64,000 nucleotides of DNA from an uncultured Treponema sp. (GCA_946411505.1 CAMKEG010000001.1:372001-436000), one strand, 5' to 3'; numbered from the stretch's first letter, positions 11,982 to 20,821 are shown. Numbers and translations are program-made. Notes: a model not told the origin generated them from the sequence alone.

Positions 11982-12952
11982 TTTGCCGCCTCGCTTTTGG
12001 AAACGACATACTCATACGACGCGCGGCCGCCCTCTTTTTTTACGGCGCCCATAAAGGCTTTGCTGGAAGAAAAAACCGCGCTTGCCCCTTCTTTTAGCGG
12101 CTCCTCAAAAAAGGAGAAGCGCAAGGGCCGGCCGTTCCAAAAATTCTCCTCCTGCCCGGCGCGCAAGTAGACCGCGTTCAAGCCGCAAAGGCGCGCGGTC
12201 TCCGCGTCCATTTCCCGCAAAGAAGAGGCGCAAATCGTGTCTTCGTCGCAGGCGTCCGAAAGATTAAAGTTTCCGACGCGCGTTCTTTTCAATGTTTCAA
12301 GGCGGCCGGCGGAGGCGCAGTCCTGGCCTATGTCGCGCGCGAGGCTTCGGATGTAAGTTCCCTTGCTGACCAAAAAGCGGACGCGCGCGGATTTTACCAA
12401 AGCGCGCTCGTTTGCAAGACCACAATCGTTGGAGGCGGCGCGATCGTTTGCAAGACCACAATCGTTGGAGGCGGCAGCCTCAAGCTCCACGTCCAAAAGC
12501 TGGGCTTCGTAAACTTCTATCGGACGCTCTGGAAGCGCGGCTTCCTTTCCCGCCCGAGTCAAGTCGCTGGCCCTTTTTCCGCCGATTTTTATCGCAGAAA
12601 ATTCCGGCGGCCGCTGCATAAGCTTTCCTGTAAATTTTTTAAGGGATTCCTTTAGCGCGACCAAGCTTGGAAGCGGCGCTGTCTTCACGACTTGGCCGGT
12701 CGGGTCAAGCGTGTCCGTCTGCTCGCCGAATATTATTTGCGCTTCGTATTCTTTGTCAAAGGCCGTGACAATCCCGGCCAAGCGGGTAAGGCTTCCTACG
12801 CAAACGACAAGCAGCCCCTGCGCGAACAAGTCAAGGGTTCCCGTGTGGCCGACTTTTTTTGTGCCAAGAGTTTTCTTGATTTTTCCCAAGGCGGAAAAGC
12901 TTGTGACGCCAGGCTTTTTGTCGTAAAGAATAATGCCGCTTGGACCGGTCAT
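11978..12952 (-). CDS. truB: tRNA pseudouridine-55 synthase
   Basis: Forms pseudouridine 55 in the T-loop of tRNAs. Seen: the N-terminal DKKPGVTS motif, the catalytic motif GHTGTLDLFAQGLL with Asp about residue 41 (the usual Pro after Asp is Leu here), and SKGTYIRSLARDIG. Just before this last motif lies a 12-residue tandem duplication (SNDCGLAN repeated) encoded by a 36-bp direct repeat. It looks like an inserted DNA repeat tolerated in a surface loop. Length 324 is slightly above the usual size. It is operonic with rbfA (8 nt upstream) and overlaps ribF. Confidence 0.94.
   Translation of the reverse strand: MTGPSGIILYDKKPGVTSFSALGKIKKTLGTKKVGHTGTLDLFAQGLLVVCVGSLTRLAGIVTAFDKEYEAQIIFGEQTDTLDPTGQVVKTAPLPSLVALKESLKKFTGKLMQRPPEFSAIKIGGKRASDLTRAGKEAALPERPIEVYEAQLLDVELEAAASNDCGLANDRAASNDCGLANERALVKSARVRFLVSKGTYIRSLARDIGQDCASAGRLETLKRTRVGNFNLSDACDEDTICASSLREMDAETARLCGLNAVYLRAGQEENFWNGRPLRFSFFEEPLKEGASAVFSSSKAFMGAVKKEGGRASYEYVVSKSEAAK
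12408..12475. repeat. 36-bp tandem duplication inside truB
   Basis: Two copies of a 32-nt identical block start at 12408 and 12444 (period 36 bp, so the frame is kept). The core TGCAAGACCACAATCGTTGG (12413-12432) recurs with 17 of 20 matches upstream of rfbB (19625-19644). A related sequence occurs in hemW (about 56643-56665), so this is probably a dispersed short repeat. Confidence 0.85.
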
Positions 12953-12959
12953 CGCAAAT

Positions 12960-13358
12960 TTAGTCCTCGGACGAGCCGGAAGCTTGCGCGGCGGCGGATT
13001 TTTCGGCGTCGCTTTTTACCAAGTCCTCAAGTTTTTTGGACATTTCGTAGCCGTCGCGGATTGACGTGTCGGCCACAAAATGCAAGTGGGGAAACTGGCG
13101 TATCGTAAGCTTTTTGGCTATCGTGGACTGGATAAAGCCCGCCGCGCTTGTAAGGCCTTCGACGCCGCGATTAAGTTCCGATTCCGACATGAAAGTGGAA
13201 ACGTAAACTTTCGCGTGCGCCAAGTCCTTGGCCACCTCAACGCGGTTGATTGTCAAAAAGTTTGACACGCGCGGGTCTTTTATTTGCGCTCGCAAAATCA
13301 TGTTTGCGATTTCGCCCCTGATTTGCTCGCCAAGCTTTAAAAGCCTATACTGTCCCAT
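12960..13358 (-). CDS. rbfA: 30S ribosome-binding factor A
   Basis: A small KH-fold protein that binds immature 30S subunits and assists 16S rRNA maturation. Seen: the N-terminal YRLLKLGEQIRGEIANMIL helix and VSNFLTINRVEVAKDLAHAKVYVS, the family core. The last 25 residues are a charged, Ala-rich tail. The start overlaps the infB stop by one base, and truB follows after 7 nt. Canonical operon order. Confidence 0.95.
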   Translation of the reverse strand: MGQYRLLKLGEQIRGEIANMILRAQIKDPRVSNFLTINRVEVAKDLAHAKVYVSTFMSESELNRGVEGLTSAAGFIQSTIAKKLTIRQFPHLHFVADTSIRDGYEMSKKLEDLVKSDAEKSAAAQASGSSED

Positions 13359-16162
13359 CAGGCCTGTCCTTCGCCATTGTTAGCGGGCGGAACGGCATGG
13401 GGATTCACGCCGTGGGCGCCGGGCTTGGCTTGCTCGGCTTCCTTTCGCGCGCGGGCGGCGGCCTTTTCGGCGGCGATTTTTTCCGCTTCCTTGGCGGCCT
13501 CTTCGGCGGCGCGGGCTTCGGCCTCGCTTCGCTGTTCGGCGGCTGCGGCTTCGTTCTTGGACTTGTCGTCAATCAAAGCGTCGCCGAGCTTTCGGGCAAC
13601 CTCGATGTATTCAAAGCATTCGATTTGGTCGCCGACCTTGATGTCCTGCCAGTTCTCCAAGCCTACGCCGCATTCGTAGCCCTTGGCCACTTCCTTGGCG
13701 TCGTCCTTAAAGCGCTTGAGCGAGGTGACTTTTCCAGTATAGATTACGATGCCTTCGCGGATAAGGCGGACGCCGCAATTTCTCTTGATTGTTCCGTCCG
13801 AAACGTAACAGCCGGCAATCGTTCCAATCTTGGGAACTTTGAAAGTGTTCTGGACTTCGACAGTTCCGATGACCTGCTCCTTTGTGTCGGGGCTGAGCAT
13901 GCCTTCCATGGCGGCGGTGATTTCGTTGACGCATTCGTAAATGATTGAGTACTTGCGAATCTCGACCTTTTCCTGCTCGGCCAAAAGCTTTGCCTTTGGC
14001 GTCGGGCGGACGTTGAAGCCGACGATAATCGCGTTGGAGTCCGCCGCGGCCAAAATGACGTCGCTTTCGTTAATCGCGCCGGCCGACGAGTGGATGACCA
14101 CAAGGCGGATGTCCTTTGTGGAAAGTTTTTCCAAAGCGACCTTAAGGGCTTCGGCGCTTCCCTGCAAGTCGGCCTTGATGACAACCTTAAGCTCCTTGAC
14201 TTCGTGCGCGTCAATCGTCTGGTACAAGTTGTCGAGCGTGACTTTCTTGACGGCCTTGGCGTCCTCAAAGCGCTTAAGCTCGACGCGCTTTGTGCTGATC
14301 GCGCGGGCCTCTTTTTCGCTTTCGGTGACTTGGAAGGGGTCGCCCGCGTTGGGCATGTCTTCGATTCCGATAACCTCAACCGGCTGGCTGGGCGTGGCTT
14401 CCTGGATGCGCTTGCCCCTGTCGTTGAACATCGCGCGGACGCGGCCTGAATAAATGCCGGCCACAAAGGGGTCGCCCTGGCGCAAGGTTCCTCGCTCCAC
14501 GACAACAGTTGAAACTACGCCTCGGCCTTGGTCGATGCGCGACTCAAGGACTTTTCCTTCGGCGCGGCAATCCCAAACGGTCTTAAGCTCAAGCATTTCG
14601 GCCTGGAGCAAAATCGCGTCCAAAAGCTCGTCGATGCCCTCGCCCTTCAAGGCGCTGATGTTTACGTATTGAGTGTCCCCGCCCCAATCTTCGGGCGTAA
14701 GTCCAAGCTCGGTAAGCTGGGTGCGCACGCGGTCCGGATTGGCGTCGGGCTTGTCTATTTTGTTGACGGCCACGATAATCGGAACCTTTGCGTCCTTGGC
14801 GTGGTTGACGGCTTCCAAAGTCTGGGGCATGACGCCGTCGTCGGCCGCCACGACCAAAACTACTATGTCGGTGATTTGGGCGCCGCGCGCTCGCATCATC
14901 GTAAAGACTTCGTGGCCAGGAGTGTCCAAGAAAGTGATTTTTCCCTTTTCGGTCTGAACGCTGTAGGCGCCGATGCTCTGGGTGATTCCGCCGGCCTCGC
15001 CTTCGGCGACATGGCTGTGGCGAATCGCGTCCAAAGTCTTGGTCTTTCCGTGGTCAACGTGGCCCATTACGGTCACAATCGGCGGACGGGGCTCCTGCTT
15101 GTCTTCGTTCCTTGTGTCGCGCGCGATGACCGTTTCGTCGTAAAGGCTGACCAAGTGGACTTCGCAATTGTATTCGGCGGCCAAAAGCGTGGCCGTGTCG
15201 CTGTCGATTGACTGGGTGATTGTCACCATCTGGCCCATCGACATAAGCTTTGCGATGATTTCGCTGGCCTTGAGGTTCATCTTGCGGGCCAAGTCGCTTA
15301 CGGAAACTGTTTCCATAATGTCGATTGACTTGGGAACGTCGCTTACCTGAACTTCGGCCTTCTTCTGGCTTTCGTAGAACTTGTCCTCGTCAAAAGCCTC
15401 TTCCTTGTCCTTGCGGCTGTATTGCTGCTTCTTTCCTTTGAATGTTTTCTTAGGAGCGTTCTGGCTGGGCTTTCCTCCGGCCATGTTGTTGGGGGAGAAC
15501 GAAGCTCCGCCGCCAAATCCGCCGGCAGGCCTGTTGCCTCCAAAGCCGCCTTGGCCGCCCCTGTTGAAGCCGCCCTGTCCGTTCCTATTGAAAGAACCTT
15601 GTCCGTTTCTGTTGAAATTTCCCGGACCGCGGTTAAAGCCGCCCTGTCCGTTTCTGTTGTCGCGCTCGCGGTTTTGGTAGCCGGCGCGGGCTTGGGCTCC
15701 GGTAAAGCCGCCCGGCCTGCCTTGGCCGTTGTTGTTGTAGCCTCGGCCGCCGCCGTTCCTGTTCCAAGAGCCCTTGGAATGGTCGCTCAAATTTCCGGCC
15801 TTCACATTGGGGCGCGACGAGTTCAATGAGAATGAGGAAGCCGGCCTTCTTGCCGGAGCGGCCGTTTGGGCGGCGGATTTTTGAGGCGCCGGCTCTTTTG
15901 AGGCTTGGGCCGCAGGAGCGGCGGCGGGCTTTTTGGCCTCCTGCTCCGCGTCTTGCGGCTTGGAAGCGGCAGAAGCTTGCGCGGCGCCGTTTGCCGTCGC
16001 GGACGGCACGGCGCGCCTCTTTACTAAAACAACCTTCTTCTTTTTTTCAGCGGGAGCGGCTGATCCGCCGGCGCTTGCGCCGGCGCCGCCATCCGACGAT
16101 TTTGGAGCCGCCGCCTTTTTGTGCAAAACCACGCCGTTTTTCTTTTCTGTTTCTTCTGCCAT
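13358..16162 (-). CDS. infB: Translation initiation factor IF-2
   Basis: A GTPase that delivers initiator tRNA to the 30S subunit. The long N-terminal region (about residues 1-290) is low complexity: an Ala/Lys/Pro-rich part, then repeated Asn-Arg-Gly-Gln-Phe units such as [11 protein letters not shown]. After an IF2_N domain come the G motifs GHVDHGKTK (G1), DTPGHE (G3) and NKIDKPDA (G4), then domains II, III and IV. A Glu/Ala-rich coiled tail follows position 880. At 934 residues it is of usual size for an IF-2 with an extended N-terminus. It lies 6 nt after nusA. Confidence 0.98.
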   Translation of the reverse strand: MAEETEKKNGVVLHKKAAAPKSSDGGAGASAGGSAAPAEKKKKVVLVKRRAVPSATANGAAQASAASKPQDAEQEAKKPAAAPAAQASKEPAPQKSAAQTAAPARRPASSFSLNSSRPNVKAGNLSDHSKGSWNRNGGGRGYNNNGQGRPGGFTGAQARAGYQNRERDNRNGQGGFNRGPGNFNRNGQGSFNRNGQGGFNRGGQGGFGGNRPAGGFGGGASFSPNNMAGGKPSQNAPKKTFKGKKQQYSRKDKEEAFDEDKFYESQKKAEVQVSDVPKSIDIMETVSVSDLARKMNLKASEIIAKLMSMGQMVTITQSIDSDTATLLAAEYNCEVHLVSLYDETVIARDTRNEDKQEPRPPIVTVMGHVDHGKTKTLDAIRHSHVAEGEAGGITQSIGAYSVQTEKGKITFLDTPGHEVFTMMRARGAQITDIVVLVVAADDGVMPQTLEAVNHAKDAKVPIIVAVNKIDKPDANPDRVRTQLTELGLTPEDWGGDTQYVNISALKGEGIDELLDAILLQAEMLELKTVWDCRAEGKVLESRIDQGRGVVSTVVVERGTLRQGDPFVAGIYSGRVRAMFNDRGKRIQEATPSQPVEVIGIEDMPNAGDPFQVTESEKEARAISTKRVELKRFEDAKAVKKVTLDNLYQTIDAHEVKELKVVIKADLQGSAEALKVALEKLSTKDIRLVVIHSSAGAINESDVILAAADSNAIIVGFNVRPTPKAKLLAEQEKVEIRKYSIIYECVNEITAAMEGMLSPDTKEQVIGTVEVQNTFKVPKIGTIAGCYVSDGTIKRNCGVRLIREGIVIYTGKVTSLKRFKDDAKEVAKGYECGVGLENWQDIKVGDQIECFEYIEVARKLGDALIDDKSKNEAAAAEQRSEAEARAAEEAAKEAEKIAAEKAAARARKEAEQAKPGAHGVNPHAVPPANNGEGQA

Positions 16163-16168
16163 TAACTA

Positions 16169-17662
16169 TTATTCCTCGTCCTCTTCAAATTCAAACTCTA
16201 CCCCGCACTTGGGACAATGTGTCATGTCGAGAGTTATCACGGCGCCGCATTCCGGGCAATGGTACTCTTCCGAATCTTCTGAAGAGGCCTGCTCCGCTTC
16301 GGCGTTCTGTGAAGGAGCCTGCTCTTGTGCGTCGTCCTCCACAAACTCCACGTTCTGGTTTATAAGCTCGTTGATTTTTTCCAAGTCTTCCTTGGAAACG
16401 CCTTCAACGTTAATGGACTCGTAATTGTCGACAAACTTTTGGACGTCCTCGATTCCCGCTTCCTTAAGAAGGCCGGCGACCCTTTCGTCAACGCCGGGCA
16501 ATTCGGAAATTGTCGCGATTTCCTCGTAGTCGTCGTTAAAGAGGCTCTGCGCGTTCTGCCTTGTGGCGATTTCGCTAAGGTCAAGCTCGGCGGCCTGCTC
16601 TTCGGTCTTTACGTCGATGTTCCAGTCGCAGAGGCGGTTGGCCAAGCGAACGTTGAGGCCCTGCTTTCCGATGGCCAAAGAGAACTGGCTTTCGGGAACG
16701 ATGGCCAAAGCCTGCTTTTTGTCCTGGTCAAGAATGATGACGCGGCCAACTTCCGCAGGGCTCAAGGCGTTCTTGATGAAGGCCGTCGGCTCGGGATCCC
16801 AGCGCAAGACGTCGATTTTTTCGCCCAGCAATTCGTGGATTACGTTCTGGATGCGAACGCCCTTAAGGCCTACGCAGGCTCCGACAGGGTCGATGTCCTC
16901 GCGGGCGGAAGAGACGGCGATTTTCGTGCGGTAGCCGGCCTCGCGGACGATTTTGTTGATTTCGACAGTTCCGTCCAAAACTTCGGGAACCTCAGCCTCA
17001 AGAATCGAGCGGACCAGCTCAGGAGCCGAGCGGGAAAGAATCAACTGAATTCCGCTGGGCGTCTTTGAAATGTCGACGACCAAGGCGCGGATTCGCTCGC
17101 CCTTTTCGTATTTTTCGCGCGGAGACTGGTACTTGACCGGAAGCACGCCTTCAACCTTTCCAAGGTCGACGTAAATCGTGCCGTTGCGCTCGCGCTGGAA
17201 GTAGCCGATGATGATGCCGCCGACCTTGTCCTTGTATTCGTTGTAAAGGTTGTCCTTGTAGCTCTCGTTAAGCCCCTGGTGTCCCTGCTGCTTTCCCGTA
17301 GAAACCGCGGAACGGTCGTAGCTTTTGGGGTCTTCGGGAATGTCAAGCTCGTCGCCGATTTCGCAATCGGGGCTAAGCTGGCGGGCTTCCTCCAACTCAA
17401 TTTCCGTGACGGGGTCGTAAACGCCGTCAACGACTTCCTTTCTTGAATAAAGGGTGACGTCCGTGGGAATGCCGCTCTCGTCCTCCTCAAAAGTGACGAC
17501 GGCGTTCTCGTTGGTTCCGTGGGCGCGCTTGTACGCGGCCTTCAACATATTTTCAACTGCAAGCTTCACCGCGTCCGGGGAAAGCCCTCTTTCTTCAATA
17601 AGTTCCTTGATTGCCTCCGCCATTGACGACGAGTTGTCTTGAACTTTTTTCTTGCCTGCCAT
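16169..17662 (-). CDS. nusA: Transcription termination/antitermination factor NusA with C-terminal zinc ribbon
   Basis: Binds RNA polymerase and nascent RNA and controls pausing, termination and antitermination. Seen: the N-terminal polymerase-binding domain, an S1 domain, two KH domains (GACVGLKGVRIQNVIHEL and AIGKQGLNVRLANRL), then a helix-hairpin-helix segment (LPGVDERVAGLLKEAG). Unusually it ends with a zinc-ribbon-like CPECG and CPKCG pair in an acidic tail. I chose ATG 17662 over the in-frame GTG at 17671 because AGAGGTGG gives a well-placed ribosome binding site. It follows rimP. The operon leader carries a terminator-like hairpin, a plausible target for NusA itself. Confidence 0.96.
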   Translation of the reverse strand: MAGKKKVQDNSSSMAEAIKELIEERGLSPDAVKLAVENMLKAAYKRAHGTNENAVVTFEEDESGIPTDVTLYSRKEVVDGVYDPVTEIELEEARQLSPDCEIGDELDIPEDPKSYDRSAVSTGKQQGHQGLNESYKDNLYNEYKDKVGGIIIGYFQRERNGTIYVDLGKVEGVLPVKYQSPREKYEKGERIRALVVDISKTPSGIQLILSRSAPELVRSILEAEVPEVLDGTVEINKIVREAGYRTKIAVSSAREDIDPVGACVGLKGVRIQNVIHELLGEKIDVLRWDPEPTAFIKNALSPAEVGRVIILDQDKKQALAIVPESQFSLAIGKQGLNVRLANRLCDWNIDVKTEEQAAELDLSEIATRQNAQSLFNDDYEEIATISELPGVDERVAGLLKEAGIEDVQKFVDNYESINVEGVSKEDLEKINELINQNVEFVEDDAQEQAPSQNAEAEQASSEDSEEYHCPECGAVITLDMTHCPKCGVEFEFEEDEE

Positions 17663-17680
17663 AAGTTCCACCTCTATTAA

Positions 17681-18139
17681 TTATGAATGTAAAAATTTCG
17701 CTTTTGCGATGTCTTCATATTTATAAACTTTTTTTTCTCCGCCGCAGTCAAGCGTCACGGAATTGTTGTCGGCCGCCTCAATCTTTCCCGAAACCCAATC
17801 GGAAACATTCTTGTCCCAAACGCGGATTTCCGTTCCTTTGAAAAGCGCGAACTCCGCCGCGTTCTTAATGTTGCGGTCGGTGCCCGGCGACGTAAGCTCC
17901 ATGTAAGTGTCGTCGCGGCCAAGCAAGGCCTCAAGGCGCGGCAAAAGCGCGTGATGGACCTTTGAGCAATCCTCGACGCCGATTGTCTTTGCCGGATCTT
18001 GGCTCGCGATTACCGCGCTGATTTTAACGGTCGTCTTTTGCGGAATGATTTTTAGGTCAACAAGAACATAGCCAAGGGAACGAACCAAAGGCTCGCAATC
18101 TGAATAATGAGGAATTGTCTTTAGGTCAATAAAATCCAT
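17681..18139 (-). CDS. rimP: Ribosome maturation factor RimP
   Basis: Needed for assembly of 30S subunits. The 152 residues show the family pattern: GYVLVDLKII near the N-terminus, the EDCSKVHHALLPRLEALL helix region, YMELTSPGTDRNIKNAAEF and a C-terminal SH3-like part. It is the first gene of the rimP-nusA-infB-rbfA-truB unit, transcribed from the promoter at 18212-18240 with a leader of about 66 nt containing the attenuator hairpin. Confidence 0.95.
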   Translation of the reverse strand: MDFIDLKTIPHYSDCEPLVRSLGYVLVDLKIIPQKTTVKISAVIASQDPAKTIGVEDCSKVHHALLPRLEALLGRDDTYMELTSPGTDRNIKNAAEFALFKGTEIRVWDKNVSDWVSGKIEAADNNSVTLDCGGEKKVYKYEDIAKAKFLHS

Positions 18140-18152
18140 CTAAGTCCGCGCC

Positions 18153-18179
18153 AAAAAAAAAGACCTGCTTTCGCAAGTC
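18153..18179 (-). terminator. Leader terminator/attenuator of the rimP-nusA operon
   Basis: On the minus strand: GACTTGC, a GAAA tetraloop, GCAGGTC (one G-T wobble), followed by nine T. This is a textbook intrinsic terminator shape, placed inside the 5' leader between promoter and rimP start. It should end a fraction of transcripts. B. subtilis is known to autoregulate its nusA operon through a NusA-dependent terminator in the leader, so the same logic is likely here. Confidence 0.8.
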
Positions 18180-18211
18180 CACTTTAAAAGGAGATTAAAA
18201 TGTACGCTCAT

Positions 18212-18240
18212 AATGTAGCGAATGGGAAAAAAAATGTCAA
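18212..18240 (-). promoter_or_regulatory. Sigma-70-type promoter of the rimP-nusA operon
   Basis: Minus strand -35 TTGACA (18240-18235), 17-nt spacer, -10 TACATT (18217-18212). Predicted start near 18205, giving a leader of about 66 nt before rimP. Confidence 0.8.
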
Positions 18241-18267
18241 GTGTCGCCGCGCAAAAAAAAGACAAAA

Positions 18268-18583
18268 TTTCCGCATTATGGAATGAAAACAAAAAACGCG
18301 AGAAAAGCGACTTCCAGTCGCCGCGCGATTGTCGGAACCGCTCGACTCCTTCTCGTCGCTTTTCTCGCGTTTTAACCTCCTTCCGTAACGGTTGCCTGGG
18401 CTTCCGCATTTCAAACAATTAAAAACGCGTAGGGAGAAGGCGGACGGCCGCTTGCTTTGCGGCTGCCAATTTCGCGAAGCGAAATTGATTTAAATGTACA
18501 CCTTCCATTGCAGCCGCAACCGCAAGAAAGGCCGTTCGATTCTCCCGAGAGCGTTTTTATTTTCATTCAATTATGCGGAAGCC
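18268..18583. repeat. MITE-like structured intergenic repeat, copy A
   Basis: This fills most of the 18140-18638 gap. The ends are similar inverted sequences: CCGCATTATGGAATGAAAAC at the left and, read inward from the right, TTCCGCATAATTGAATGAAA. Inside are a perfect 19-bp inverted repeat (18293-18311 with 18355-18373) and a second nested structure (18421-18567) whose centre is CAATTTCGC-gaa-GCGAAATTG (18467-18487). The block at 18376-18418 reappears inverted at about 54771-54814. The inner structure reappears inverted at 24553-24690. No coding capacity was recognised. Confidence 0.75.
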
Positions 18584-18602
18584 ATGGCAAAAAATCGCGC
18601 GG

Positions 18603-18631
18603 TTGAACAAGGAGCTTTTTTTTGCTATAAT
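18603..18631 (+). promoter_or_regulatory. Promoter of rfbD, predicted leaderless
   Basis: TTGAAC (18603-18608), 17-nt spacer, TATAAT (18626-18631). Only 7 nt separate the -10 box from the ATG at 18639, so transcription should start at or within a base or two of the start codon. No ribosome binding site would be in the message. Confidence 0.75.
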
Positions 18632-18638
18632 TCGCTCC

Positions 18639-19592
18639 ATGATTTGGGTAATCGGTTCTACAGGAATGTTGGGCGCGGAATTTTGCCGGCTCCTTCAAAA
18701 GAATAAAATTCAGTTTGTCGGAACCTCAAGCGACGTCGACGCGCGCGACTTCATGACGCTAAAGGCCTTCGTTGACAAATGGGAAAGGGACAACTACGTT
18801 TCGGCCCACAAAAACGGCGAGTCGGGACGCATCCAATGGATTGTCAACTGCTCGGCCTACACAGCCGTGGAAAAGGCGGAAAGCGACAAGGACGCGGCCC
18901 AAGCCCTCAACGTTGACGCGGCCAGAAACATCGCCCGCGTCGCCAGGGAAATCGGCGCCAAGCTGATACACATTTCCACCGACTATGTTTTTGACGGAAA
19001 AGCCTCAGTCCCCTACAAGGAAAGCGACGCAAAAAGCCCTCTCGGAGTTTACGGAAAGACAAAGTCCGACGGCGAGGACGAAATTGAAAAGACGATGAAC
19101 CAATATTTCATAATAAGAACGTCCTGGCTTTACGGATTCGGCCGCCCCAACTTTGTCTACACGATGGCAAAATTGATGGGCTCAAAGGAAGAGATAAAAG
19201 TGGTCGACGACCAAAGGGGAAGCCCCACGCTCACCGCCGACTTGGCTGGAGCGATTCTTTCCATAATAAAGATTTGCGACAAGGCCGGAACAAACATTTT
19301 CAGCAAGGAGACAGTTCCCTACGGCATTTACCACTTTACCGACGAGGGGGAAACAAGTTGGTTCGGCTTCGCGGAGGAAATCCACAGGCTTTTGAAAAAG
19401 CACAAGCTTCTTTCAAACGAATGCAAGGTCTTGCCCTGCTCTACGGAAGAGTTCGGGGCAAAAGTGGAGCGGCCGGCATATTCTGTTCTAAGCAAGGAAA
19501 AGACAAAGGCCGCGCTTAGGATAAAAATCCCCAAATGGCAGGACAGCCTGGAGCGCTTCATCAAAGACGCGCGCTTTAAAATCCCTCAGTAA
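18639..19592 (+). CDS. rfbD: dTDP-4-dehydrorhamnose reductase
   Basis: Catalyses the last step of dTDP-L-rhamnose synthesis, for surface polysaccharide or glycan. Seen: the N-terminal Rossmann motif GSTGMLGAEF, NCSAYTAVEKAESD, STDYVFDG, and the catalytic YGKTKSDGE (YxxxK). The frame could start at 18573, but ATG 18639 gives the correct Rossmann N-terminus (MIWVIGSTGMLG) and sits right behind a strong promoter. It is followed on the same strand by rfbB; genes rfbA and rfbC are not in the window. Confidence 0.93.
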   Translation: MIWVIGSTGMLGAEFCRLLQKNKIQFVGTSSDVDARDFMTLKAFVDKWERDNYVSAHKNGESGRIQWIVNCSAYTAVEKAESDKDAAQALNVDAARNIARVAREIGAKLIHISTDYVFDGKASVPYKESDAKSPLGVYGKTKSDGEDEIEKTMNQYFIIRTSWLYGFGRPNFVYTMAKLMGSKEEIKVVDDQRGSPTLTADLAGAILSIIKICDKAGTNIFSKETVPYGIYHFTDEGETSWFGFAEEIHRLLKKHKLLSNECKVLPCSTEEFGAKVERPAYSVLSKEKTKAALRIKIPKWQDSLERFIKDARFKIPQ

Positions 19593-19624
19593 GAGCGGCA
19601 ATGACAGCGGCAATATAAAACGAA

Positions 19625-19644
19625 TGCAAGACAACAATTGTTTG
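19625..19644. repeat. Short dispersed repeat upstream of rfbB
   Basis: TGCAAGACAACAATTGTTTG matches the truB repeat core with 17 of 20 identical bases. Here it lies in non-coding DNA between rfbD and rfbB, about 40 nt before the rfbB start. Confidence 0.55.
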
Positions 19645-19681
19645 CTGGCCGCATGATCGGCAAAACGACAAGGAGAACGTT

Positions 19682-20812
19682 ATGAGAAAACTTAAAAATA
19701 TTTTGGTCACAGGCGGCGCGGGCTTCATCGGCTCGAACTTCATCCGCTGCCTTTTTGGCATGAGCGCCTCGGGAAAAAGCCAGTTTAATTTTGACGACTT
19801 TTCAGGCCGCGTCGTGAATCTTGACGCTTTGACTTACGCCGGAAACTTGGAAAACCTTTCCGACGTGGAAGAAAAATTCGGAAAGGCGGCCGGGGCCGGC
19901 CAGCGCTACTTCTTTGAGCGCGCCGACATTTCCGACCGCGCCGCCGTCGAGCGCATTTTTAAGGAATACGACATCGACACTGTCGTCCACTTCGCCGCCG
20001 AAAGCCACGTTGACCGTTCGGTACTGGATCCGGAGGCCTTTGTCCGCACAAACGTTTTGGGAACCTACACCCTTTTGGACGTCGCCAAAAATTACTGGGG
20101 CTGCTCGCTTGACAATCTCCGCGACGACGTTTTGTTCCACCACATATCGACAGACGAAGTTTACGGCTCGCTTGGCCCCACAGGCTACTTTACCGAAACG
20201 ACGCTCTACGACCCCCGCAGCCCCTACTCGGCTTCAAAGGCCTCCAGCGACCATTTGGTTTTCGCCTACCACCACACTTTTGGCCTTCCGATAACGCTTT
20301 CAAACTGCACCAACAACTATGGGCCATACCAGTTCCCCGAAAAGCTGATTCCTCTTATGATTCTTAACATTTCGCAGGGAAAAAACCTTCCTGTCTACGG
20401 CGAAGGAAAGAACATCCGCGACTGGATTTACGTGGAGGACCACAACCGGGCGGTTTGGCTGATTTTGAAAAACGGCGCCAACGGCCAAAAATACAACATC
20501 GGCGGCGAAAACGAATGGCAGAACGTCCAGCTTTTGGACAAGCTTATAGAAATAGCGTCAGCCAAGCTTGGAAAGGACGCGGCCGCCGTCCGCCAAACGA
20601 TTGTCCACGTAAAGGACCGCCCGGGCCACGACGCGCGCTACGCGATTGACTGCTCAAAAATAAAGGGCGAGCTTGGCTGGAAGCGCGAGATGACTTTTGA
20701 GCAAGGCCTTGAGCTTACGGTTGACTGGAACTTGAACAACAAAAAATGGATTGAAAACATTCAAAGCGGCGACTACCTTAAGTGGGTCGAAAAAAACTAC
20801 TCCGCGCGCTGA
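19682..20812 (+). CDS. rfbB: dTDP-glucose 4,6-dehydratase
   Basis: Converts dTDP-glucose to dTDP-4-keto-6-deoxyglucose, the second step towards dTDP-rhamnose. Seen: the NAD-binding motif GGAGFIGSNF, HFAAESHVDRS, STDEVYGSL and the catalytic YSASKASSDH. Length 376 is slightly above average because of an insert of about 15 residues near position 25. A good AAGGAG ribosome binding site precedes the ATG. The spacer from rfbD (89 nt) contains a copy of the short repeat also found in truB. A divergence from the usual rfbACBD order is visible. Confidence 0.95.
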   Translation: MRKLKNILVTGGAGFIGSNFIRCLFGMSASGKSQFNFDDFSGRVVNLDALTYAGNLENLSDVEEKFGKAAGAGQRYFFERADISDRAAVERIFKEYDIDTVVHFAAESHVDRSVLDPEAFVRTNVLGTYTLLDVAKNYWGCSLDNLRDDVLFHHISTDEVYGSLGPTGYFTETTLYDPRSPYSASKASSDHLVFAYHHTFGLPITLSNCTNNYGPYQFPEKLIPLMILNISQGKNLPVYGEGKNIRDWIYVEDHNRAVWLILKNGANGQKYNIGGENEWQNVQLLDKLIEIASAKLGKDAAAVRQTIVHVKDRPGHDARYAIDCSKIKGELGWKREMTFEQGLELTVDWNLNNKKWIENIQSGDYLKWVEKNYSAR

Positions 20813-20821
20813 CAGTTCCTG

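Noticed and set aside
11982-12952. An FMN riboswitch for ribF
   Set aside because: ribF begins inside the truB stop, leaving no leader for a riboswitch.
13397-13948. Long frames opposite infB, rpoD-like length
   Set aside because: Shadow frames of the GC-rich infB gene; the codons mirror the real gene and no start signals are present.
18140-18418. A 92-residue frame on the minus strand
   Set aside because: It spans the promoter, attenuator and repeat, and its product has no recognisable protein character.
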